From Alphaproteobacteria bacterium (GTDB lineage Bacteria; Pseudomonadota; Alphaproteobacteria; Rhodobacterales; Rhodobacteraceae), in the NCBI GenBank assembly GCA_024279075.1, contig JAJRRX010000244.1:1-19081 (forward strand): a stretch of 19,081 nucleotides of DNA, read 5' to 3'. The translations under genes and the position numbers were made by a program. Shown piece after piece: positions 7,546 through 13,830 of this stretch (positions are counted from its first letter, which is position 1; every line of letters begins with the position of its first letter). The notes below the pieces were generated by a model. The model ran no database searches and had not been told where the DNA came from. It saw only the letters and a list, made by a program, of their open reading frames with translations.

Positions 7546-7574
7546 TTGACTGATATGGGGTTTCGTTCTAACCT
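7546..7574 (+). promoter_or_regulatory. Predicted sigma-70 promoter of the ABC importer operon
   Basis: TTGACT (7546-7551) and TAACCT (7569-7574) are separated by exactly 17 bases. Transcription would start near 7581, giving a leader of about 58 bases before the ATG at 7639. A GCCCCT (7575-7580)/AGGGGC (7609-7614) inverted repeat spans the start region and may be another control element. This would let the importer be transcribed apart from the kinases and regulator. Confidence 0.5.
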
Positions 7575-7638
7575 GCCCCTATGAGCTCCTAACTATTCCA
7601 ACAATAAAAGGGGCGAATCATTTTTGGGAGGAAATAGA

Positions 7639-9204
7639 ATGACAACGACACGCAGATCTTTTTTGAAAAAGAGCGCGGCGATCACGGGCGTAGCCGCCTC
7701 AAGCTCGCTGCTTTCCCCGTTTATCCGCACGGCATCCGCTGGCCAATCGAGCAATTCGGTTGTGTTTGCCTCGGGCGAGCCGCTCACAGGCAACTGGGAC
7801 CCGACCTCGCACACGATTTTGGGGCAGATCAACTTTGAGGGCTATGTTTTTGGCCGCCTGACCCAAACCCCGATGCGCGCCGAAGACCCTTCGGCCATCG
7901 AGTTTGAGCTTGCTACAAGCTATAAGCTGATTGACGAAAACACGCTGGAATACACCCTTCGTCAGGGCGTAACTTTCCACAATGGCGCGCCGTTCACGGC
8001 TGCTGACGTGAAAGCCACCATGGAATACTCCTCGCAACCCGGCAAATCTGCTTGGTATCCGGGGCAAGTTGATGTGCATGTGGTCAGCGATTATGTCGTG
8101 CGCCTCGATACATCCGCCTATGGCTACCCTGCCTCTGCTTACATCCTGCTTGCCAGCTTCCTGCCAATTATGTCTGCCGCTGATGTGGCTGATGGCGATG
8201 CGCTGAGCCAAGTGCCAAACGGCACCGGCCCGTTCAAGTTTGTTGAGCAGCGCGGCGACGAAAGCGTGCTGGTTGCGTTTGACGACTATTACGCTGGCCG
8301 CCCAATGCTGGACGAGTTCCGCTTTGCCTATATGGGCGACGCCAACACTCGCGTTTTGGCCCTGCTTGGCGGCGAGGCTGACATCATCGAGCGCCTTGAG
8401 CCAGAGCAGCATGACACGCTTCTCACCAAAGAGGGCGTGCGCGTGAACCGCACGGTTTCGACCGAGAACAAATACCTGCACTTCCGCTGCAACAAGGCGC
8501 CATTTGATGACCCACGGGTCCGTATGGCGGCCTGTAACGCGATTGACCGTTCGATCATCACCGAAGTTATGGGGGCAGCGGGCCATGCCTCTTCAAGCTA
8601 TGTGTCTCCGGTTAAGCTGGGTGGTGGCGATATTGCCAACTATCCAACTTATGACCCAGAAAACTGCCAGCGCTTACTTGCTGAAGCAGGCTTCCCGGGT
8701 GGCCAAGGCTTGCCAGAGATCGAGTATATCACCTCGACCGGTTTCTACCCGAAAACCAAAGAGTATGGCGAAGTTATCGCCGCTTTGATGGCCGAGCAGG
8801 GCTTTAACGTGAAGCTAACCGTGCTGGAAACAGCCGCATGGCTTGAGCGCATTTACCAGCCAGAATCTGGTGAGCCAGCAGGCCACATGGTAGATGTGGG
8901 CTGGGCTACTGGCTCCCCTGAGCCTGATCTGGTGTTGCGCCCCATGTGGCACTCTTCCCAATCGCTGATCACTGGCATCAAAGATGATGAGCTGGATGCG
9001 GCGCTTGATAAAGAGCAAGCTGAGGGCGATGCTGCCAAGCGGTTGGATATTATCGCGGATGAGTTCATGCCGCTGATGGCCGAGAAAGTGCCGAGCTTGT
9101 CGCTCTTCACCTCTGTGCTTATCCACGGTGTGCGGGAAAATCTGGAAGGCGCATATTTTTACGCCAACGGCCCGATTGACCTGTCCAAAGCCTCTTACAC
9201 CTAA
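7639..9204 (+). CDS. ABC importer substrate-binding protein, peptide/nickel (SBP_bac_5) family, Tat signal
   Basis: This 521-residue periplasmic binding protein belongs to the Dpp/Opp (SBP family 5) group. The first 34 residues form a twin-arginine signal (TRRSFLKK, then a moderately hydrophobic stretch and TASA before the mature GQSS), so it is probably exported folded. Family landmarks include the NWDPTSHTILGQ opening, the LRQGVTFHNGAPFTAADVKATMEY block, GTGPFKFVE, the FDDPRVRMAACNAIDR helix and a C-terminal LSLFT region. Length is normal. The ATG at 7639 has GGGAGG at 7626-7631; an in-frame TTG at 7624 would destroy that site. It is followed after 122 bases, containing two hairpins, by the permease genes. 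The ligand cannot be told from sequence: members of this family bind peptides, sugars, opines, amines and metals. Confidence 0.93.
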   Translation: MTTTRRSFLKKSAAITGVAASSSLLSPFIRTASAGQSSNSVVFASGEPLTGNWDPTSHTILGQINFEGYVFGRLTQTPMRAEDPSAIEFELATSYKLIDENTLEYTLRQGVTFHNGAPFTAADVKATMEYSSQPGKSAWYPGQVDVHVVSDYVVRLDTSAYGYPASAYILLASFLPIMSAADVADGDALSQVPNGTGPFKFVEQRGDESVLVAFDDYYAGRPMLDEFRFAYMGDANTRVLALLGGEADIIERLEPEQHDTLLTKEGVRVNRTVSTENKYLHFRCNKAPFDDPRVRMAACNAIDRSIITEVMGAAGHASSSYVSPVKLGGGDIANYPTYDPENCQRLLAEAGFPGGQGLPEIEYITSTGFYPKTKEYGEVIAALMAEQGFNVKLTVLETAAWLERIYQPESGEPAGHMVDVGWATGSPEPDLVLRPMWHSSQSLITGIKDDELDAALDKEQAEGDAAKRLDIIADEFMPLMAEKVPSLSLFTSVLIHGVRENLEGAYFYANGPIDLSKASYT

Positions 9205-9227
9205 GGCATTGGCACGTTAAAAATAGC

Positions 9228-9253
9228 TATGGCCGCCAACTTTGGCGGCCATA
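9228..9253 (+). terminator. Strong hairpin between binding protein and permease genes
   Basis: TATGGCCGCCAA (9228-9239) and TTGGCGGCCATA (9242-9253) are a perfect 12-bp inverted repeat with a 2-base centre, so the RNA would form a very stable G+C-rich stem. T-runs occur only 15-25 bases further on. In importer operons such hairpins often protect or partly end the transcript so that binding protein exceeds permease; here that is inference. Confidence 0.55.
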
Positions 9254-9274
9254 CGCACGCTAAGCATTTTTCGA

Positions 9275-9293
9275 TTTTTCTGCTCCAGAAAAA
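9275..9293 (+). repeat. Second hairpin in the binding-protein/permease gap
   Basis: TTTTTCTG (9275-9282) and CAGAAAAA (9286-9293) are exact reverse complements around a 3-base loop. It lies 21 bases after the strong hairpin and 33 bases before the permease ATG. The stem is weak in G+C. It may act with the first hairpin in attenuation or processing. Confidence 0.4.
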
Positions 9294-9326
9294 CCGTGAA
9301 ACGCTTTAACTCAAAAAGGGAACCGC

Positions 9327-10310
9327 ATGGCTTTTGTATTGTCATTCCTGCTGCGCCGCTTATCGCAAGGGCTTGTGATCATATTGCTGGTGGGCTTTGT
9401 GATCTTCTCGCTCCTGCGCATCATTCCCGGGGACCCTGTGCGGATGATGGTCGGGCCGATGGCCTCCGAAGAGCAGGTAGAAGAGATTGCCGCCGAGCTT
9501 GGCTTGCGAGACCCGATGGTGGTGCAATTTGGCCGCTACCTTTTTCAGTTATCCCAAGGGGATTTGGGCAAGTCCTTTATCAAAAACAAAAGCGGCGCCA
9601 GCTCAGCCGGTGGGCGCGAGAGCCAAGGCTTGGATAACAAGGCCAATGTGTTAGATTTAATCATTTCAACGGTTCCGTTTTCGCTCCAGCTTGCGGGGCT
9701 GGGCATCGCCTTTGCGCTCTTGTTTTCCATCCCGCTTGGCATTGCGGCGGGGCTTAGGCCCTCGGGCATTATCGCCAAAATCGCCTTTGCGATCAGCTCG
9801 ATCTTTGTATCGCTGCCTAATATATGGCTCGCGATCCTGCTTATCTTGGTTATTAGCACCAACCTGCAATGGCTGCCCGCAATTGGCTACAAGGGCTTTT
9901 CTTACACCATCCTGCCCGCGATCATTCTAGCGGTGGAGCTGTCGGCCGTAATCGTGCGCGCGCTTTCTTCGTCGGTAACCGCCATCATGCAGGAAAGCTA
10001 TGTGCAAGCGGGCGTGGTGCGTGGGCTAAGCATGGGGCATATGATCCGCCACCATGTGCTGCGCAATTCCTCCATCCCGATGCTCAACCTGTTTGGCGCG
10101 CAGCTCGGCGGTTTGCTACTCGGCAGCATGTTTGTTGTTGAATATATCTTCAACTACCCGGGCCTTGGCCTCTTGACCATCAACGCCGTGTTCCAGCGGG
10201 ATTTCCCCGTTATTCAGGGCGTGGCGATTATCACCACCGCAGTATTGGTTTTGATCAATATCATCGTTGACCTAATTTCGGCTGGTATTGACCGCCGCTT
10301 GCAATACTAA
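9327..10310 (+). CDS. ABC importer permease, DppB type
   Basis: This 327-residue inner-membrane protein has the DppB/OppB layout: a first membrane helix at about residues 13-33 after RRLSQG, the IIPGDPVRMM motif, a periplasmic segment, and about five further helices between 112 and 320. The cytoplasmic EAA loop that docks to the ATPase is at about 225-251, with the conserved AGVVRGLSMGHMIRHHVLRN pattern. An extra hydrophilic stretch (about 84-108, rich in Ser, Gly and Asn) interrupts the usual GDLG-to-V-x-x-LI transition and is absent from most relatives I know. An AAAAAGGGA upstream of the ATG serves as ribosome-binding site. It is followed by the second permease after 10 bases. Confidence 0.93.
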   Translation: MAFVLSFLLRRLSQGLVIILLVGFVIFSLLRIIPGDPVRMMVGPMASEEQVEEIAAELGLRDPMVVQFGRYLFQLSQGDLGKSFIKNKSGASSAGGRESQGLDNKANVLDLIISTVPFSLQLAGLGIAFALLFSIPLGIAAGLRPSGIIAKIAFAISSIFVSLPNIWLAILLILVISTNLQWLPAIGYKGFSYTILPAIILAVELSAVIVRALSSSVTAIMQESYVQAGVVRGLSMGHMIRHHVLRNSSIPMLNLFGAQLGGLLLGSMFVVEYIFNYPGLGLLTINAVFQRDFPVIQGVAIITTAVLVLINIIVDLISAGIDRRLQY

Positions 10311-10320
10311 GGGGCTGATC

Positions 10321-11211
10321 ATGGCTAAAGAAAAAGCACATTTCTGGTATACCGTAAACGGGCGAATGCTGTTGGCAGCGTGGAAACGCCCAGAGTTCAA
10401 ATTCGGCCTGTTCGTCTTTATATTCCTGCTCCTGCTGTCCATTTTCCTGCCAATGTTGAGCGAGGTTTCCGCCACCAAAATCGCCGTGCGAGACCGCTTC
10501 ATGCCCCCCGTGGTTATGGAAGGCGGCAGCGCCAAGCACCTGTTCGGGACGGATCAACTGGGCCGAGACCTGCTGTTGCGCTCGCTCATCGGCCTGCAAA
10601 ATGCGCTGCTTATCGGGGTGTTGAGCGTGCTGGGCATGTTCATCGTCGGCGCGATTGTCGGCATCGTGTCGGGCTATCGCGGCGGCTGGATGGATACCAT
10701 CCTGATGCGCATCACCGACGCGCAAATGTCTATCCCCGTGGTCATCCTCGCGATTACCATTCTGGGCGTCAGCCGCCCCACACCTTACTCGGTGATCCTT
10801 GTGCTGGTGCTGGCCGGTTGGCCCACCTATGCGCGGGTTATCCGCTCGGCGGCGCTCTCGGAAAGCAAAAAGGAATATGTGCGCGCGGCCAAGATCATTG
10901 GCGCCAGCAACACCCGCATTATGGCCCGCCATATTGCCCCCAACATCCTGCCGCCCGTCGCCTTTATCGGCGTGCTTGATATCGCGCGGATGATGATTTT
11001 CGAGGCGATTTTCGGCTTCATCGGCATCGGTATTCAGCCCCCCACACCCACTTTCGGCAATATCCTTGCCGACGGCACCAAATACCTGATCAACGCATGG
11101 TGGATCACGGTTATCCCCGGCCTGTTCCTATTTGCCGCGCTTCTAAGCCTGAATTTCATCGGCAACGCCTTGGAAAAAGCCCGAAATGACGTTCTAGGGG
11201 GGCACCACTAA
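10321..11211 (+). CDS. ABC importer permease, DppC type
   Basis: This 296-residue inner-membrane protein is the DppC/OppC partner. It has an N-terminal helix at about residues 27-47, the family motif HLFGTDQLGRDLLLR (73-87), further helices from about 94 to 285, and the EAA loop at about 186-212 (EYVRAAKIIGASNTRI, then HIAPN). The IGIGIQPPTPTFGNIL segment is also typical. The ATG at 10321 has AAGGGG upstream; an in-frame codon at 10288 would overlap the first permease and is unlikely. Its stop shares one base with the ATPase start (TAATG), so these genes are tightly coupled. It should form a heterodimeric pore with the DppB-type permease. Confidence 0.93.
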   Translation: MAKEKAHFWYTVNGRMLLAAWKRPEFKFGLFVFIFLLLLSIFLPMLSEVSATKIAVRDRFMPPVVMEGGSAKHLFGTDQLGRDLLLRSLIGLQNALLIGVLSVLGMFIVGAIVGIVSGYRGGWMDTILMRITDAQMSIPVVILAITILGVSRPTPYSVILVLVLAGWPTYARVIRSAALSESKKEYVRAAKIIGASNTRIMARHIAPNILPPVAFIGVLDIARMMIFEAIFGFIGIGIQPPTPTFGNILADGTKYLINAWWITVIPGLFLFAALLSLNFIGNALEKARNDVLGGHH

Positions 11212-13010
11212 TGGCTGCTGCAAAAACACCACTGCTTTCGGTTCGTAACCTAGAAGTCACCGCACACCTTCGTCGTGGCGACCAAAATGTGCTGTCAAAC
11301 ATATCGTTTGACCTTGGCGCTGGCGAAGTGCTGGGTGTAATCGGCGAAAGTGGGGCGGGCATGACCGTGCTGTCGCGCGCCATCGTCAACTGGCTGCCCG
11401 CCCCCTTGGCGGTAACCCGTGGCGAGATCCTGTTTCGCGGGAACAACCTGCTGAACATGCCCGAGGAGGACGCCGCCAAGCTGCGCGGCAAAGAGATCGC
11501 CTATATCGGCTCGGACCCGACCACAGCGCTCGACCCAACGGTGCCCATCGGCACCCATCTGACCGCAAAGCTGATGGCCGTGAAGCCGGAAATGTCCAAG
11601 GCCGAGGCGCGCCAGCGGATCTTTGACCTGTTTGACGCGGTGCGGATCCCTTCCCCCAAGGCGCGGTTTAACGAGTTCCCCTTCCAGTTTTCCGGCGGCA
11701 TGATGCAGCGGGTGATGATCGTCGATGCGCTCAGCGCCGACCCTGCTTTGCTGATCGCCGATAACATCACGCAACCGCTTGATGTGACCGTCGCCAAGCA
11801 GATCGTGCGGCTGCTCAACGGGCTGAAGGAAGACTTTGACACCTCTATCATTTTCGTCTCCTCTTCCCTGCCCATGGCGATGGATATTTCGCAAGAATTG
11901 CTGGTGCTTCAGCAAGGCAAAGTGCTGGAACGCGCCACGCCGCAAGACCTGATCAGCAACCCGCAAACCGACTATACCCGCCGCCTGATCGAGCAAGTGC
12001 CGCGCATTTGGGAGGTCGACCACACGCCCCCTGCCTCTGTGAGCCAAAAGCCGATATTGAGCGTGCAAAACGCCTCCAAAACCTACCACACCAAAGACCC
12101 CGACAAGGTGTTTGGCACCCAAGCGGTGCAAGCCGTGCGCGGGGTGTCTTTTGACATTCTGGAAGGCGAGAATTTCGGCATCGTGGGCGAGTCCGGCTGC
12201 GGGAAATCCACGCTTTCACGGCTGCTCAGCTGGATCGAAGCGCCGGATACGGGCGACATTTTCTTTGACGGCGAAAGCATTTCGGCAATGGATGCCAAGG
12301 GGATCAAAAACCTGCGCCGTCAATTTCAGCTCATTTTACAAGACCCCTACACCTGCCTGCCCGCCCATAAAACCATCACCCAGATCATCGGTGAACCGAT
12401 GGTTATTCACAAGCTCGCCGCAGGCAAAGCCCTAAAGGAGCGCGTGGCGGAGGTGATGCAGGAGGTCGGCCTGCCCGATGATACCGGCAATAAGCTGCCC
12501 TTCCAGCTCAGCGCCTCCCAGCGCCAGCGGGTGAATATCGCCCGCGCCATGGTGATGAAGCCGCGCCTGCTGATCCTGGATGAAACCCTGTCCTCGCTCG
12601 ACCAGCTAGAGCAAGCCCGCCTGCTGGAGCTGTTTGACAAGCTGCAAAAAGAGCACAAATTCACCTATATTTTCATCTCGCATGATCTTGCGCTGGTGCG
12701 CCGCGCCTGCTCGCGCATCGGGGTTATGTATCTGGGCCGCATGGCCGAGGTCGCCGAGAACGAGGAACTGTTCTTCGAGCCGCGCCATCCTTATTCTCGC
12801 GCCATGCTTTCGGCCATGCCCACGCTGGAGAAAAACCGTTATGACGCGGCCACCTGTCTGCTTGATGGGGAGCCGCCCAGCCCCGTCAACATCCCACCGG
12901 GATGCAGCTTTCGCACCCGCTGCCCCGATGCGATAGACGCCTGTGGGAAGGTTGACCCAAAGGTTACGCTTGACGGGACAACGCAGGTAGAGTGCCACCT
13001 TTTTGAGTAA
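11211..13010 (+). CDS. Fused double ATP-binding protein (DppD-DppF type) with one degenerate ATP site
   Basis: This 599-residue cytoplasmic protein carries two nucleotide-binding domains (about 7-265 and 281-540) in one chain and would power the two permeases. In domain 1 the Walker A lysine is Met51 (GESGAGMT), the Q-loop residue is Ser101, the Walker B glutamate is Asn185 (LLIADN) and the switch histidine is Ser218, while the signature FSGGMMQRV (160-168) is kept. Domain 2 has a normal Walker A (GESGCGKST, K332), Q377, Walker B LLILDE (E458) and H491, but its signature is LSASQ (433-437) instead of LSGGQ. Thus one composite ATP site is consensus and the other degenerate. The C-terminus has the oligopeptide-transporter cysteine pattern (C565, C571, C578, C595), which in related DppD proteins can bind an iron-sulfur cluster. 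The start overlaps the permease stop by one base. Fusion of the two ATPases is common in this family; this set of lost residues is not. Confidence 0.93.
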   Translation: MAAAKTPLLSVRNLEVTAHLRRGDQNVLSNISFDLGAGEVLGVIGESGAGMTVLSRAIVNWLPAPLAVTRGEILFRGNNLLNMPEEDAAKLRGKEIAYIGSDPTTALDPTVPIGTHLTAKLMAVKPEMSKAEARQRIFDLFDAVRIPSPKARFNEFPFQFSGGMMQRVMIVDALSADPALLIADNITQPLDVTVAKQIVRLLNGLKEDFDTSIIFVSSSLPMAMDISQELLVLQQGKVLERATPQDLISNPQTDYTRRLIEQVPRIWEVDHTPPASVSQKPILSVQNASKTYHTKDPDKVFGTQAVQAVRGVSFDILEGENFGIVGESGCGKSTLSRLLSWIEAPDTGDIFFDGESISAMDAKGIKNLRRQFQLILQDPYTCLPAHKTITQIIGEPMVIHKLAAGKALKERVAEVMQEVGLPDDTGNKLPFQLSASQRQRVNIARAMVMKPRLLILDETLSSLDQLEQARLLELFDKLQKEHKFTYIFISHDLALVRRACSRIGVMYLGRMAEVAENEELFFEPRHPYSRAMLSAMPTLEKNRYDAATCLLDGEPPSPVNIPPGCSFRTRCPDAIDACGKVDPKVTLDGTTQVECHLFE

Positions 13011-13019
13011 TAAGGAAAA

Positions 13020-13551
13020 TTAGGTCCTCACATACCACGTTGCCCGCGCCTTGCCGTGTTTGGTTAAACGCCCAGTATTAACCAATTCTCGCAACCGCAC
13101 TTTGACTGTGTTTTTATTGGCACCTGTCAGGGCTACGATCTTGGAAAGGTTTAGGCGTGTATGCTTGACAAAAAACCCCAGAATTTGAAGTGAGAGTTCA
13201 GGTATGTCCGCGTCTTTAGCTTGGCTCTGCTCACGCTCCAACCGCGCCACCAGATTGTTTTTGCTTCTTCAGGCAGCGCAGGAAAAACGCGACCCACGGC
13301 GTCCAGTCGGGGGCATTGCCTTTCAGAGTGGTGAGCACGCGCGACAGCCTGCCGTTCCCATCTTGAAACGGATGAATGGCCAGAAACTGCACGGTGAATA
13401 CGGCCACAATCAGCAATGGGTGCATGGATTCTTCATTGATGGCTTTGCGTGCCCAATGCACCAGCTCTTCCATGAGGCGTGGGGTTTTAAACCGTGTGGC
13501 GGTCTCAAAAATCACACCGCTTGCTTTGGGTTTTTGAGATTTCATTGACAT
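13020..13551 (-). pseudogene. Fic-family protein remnant (AMPylase-like), internally deleted and frameshifted
   Basis: Reading the minus strand from the ATG at 13551, the frame shows a Fic core with FLAIHPFQDGNGRLSRVLTTL, the full catalytic HPFx[D/E]GNGRxxR motif (H60, R71). Fic enzymes transfer AMP or similar groups to proteins. Right after LTTL the frame jumps to KGNAPDWTPWVAFFL; relatives as I recall them have roughly 35-45 residues in between, so an internal deletion is likely near 13319-13328. The frame then ends at 13231. The natural continuation (VARLEREQSQAKD, PELSLQIL, TGANKNTVK, HGKARATWY), a winged helix typical of this Fic subfamily, lies in another frame at 13020-13250. Removing one base of the T5 run at 13258-13262 would join them. 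The N-terminal part of the family is also missing. GGAGG precedes the ATG by six bases. It converges on the ABC operon with a 9-base gap. Confidence 0.75.
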
Positions 13552-13552
13552 C

Positions 13553-13651
13553 TTAAGCCTCCAATTCTGCTTCAGGAAAAATTCCACGCAGTTCCTTGGG
13601 GTACACCCAGGAAAAACGGGGAAGCAGGATGAAACTCCGTTCAATCGCCAC
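13553..13651 (-). CDS. Possible small ORF (32 codons) before the Fic remnant
   Basis: A GTG-started frame at 13651 encodes 32 residues and ends one base before the Fic-remnant ATG (TAAGATG). Its C-terminus (WVYPKELRGIFPEAELEA) looks protein-like, but I do not recognise it. The same frame upstream, from a well-spaced AGGAGG and ATG at 13729, holds three stops, so this may equally be the tail of a decayed gene. No good ribosome-binding site precedes the GTG. Confidence 0.2.
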   Translation of the reverse strand: MAIERSFILLPRFSWVYPKELRGIFPEAELEA

Positions 13652-13671
13652 TCGGGCTTACAGAACTTCCG

Positions 13672-13680
13672 ATTATACCA
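13672..13680 (-). promoter_or_regulatory. Extended -10 promoter element before the Fic remnant
   Basis: On the minus strand the bases read TGGTATAAT, a perfect TATAAT with the TGn extension. No good -35 box lies 17 bases upstream, but extended -10 promoters can work without one. Transcription would start near 13665 and read the small ORF and the Fic remnant. Confidence 0.35.
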
Positions 13681-13830
13681 GTCAATACAGCCAGTTATAA
13701 AATCTCCCTCTAACAATAAACGCGGCCATTTGGCCTCCTTATTCTGCACACATCACGCAGCTGGCCCTCAAAGGATTGCCGCTTGAATGAGTTTATGGAG
13801 CGGCCCTAAAGCGCCACAGGCCCGGTGGTT

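Noticed and set aside
7699..8586. Minus-strand open frame of 295 codons opposite the binding-protein gene
   Set aside because: His- and Arg-rich shadow of a strongly conserved gene; no domain and no ribosome-binding site.
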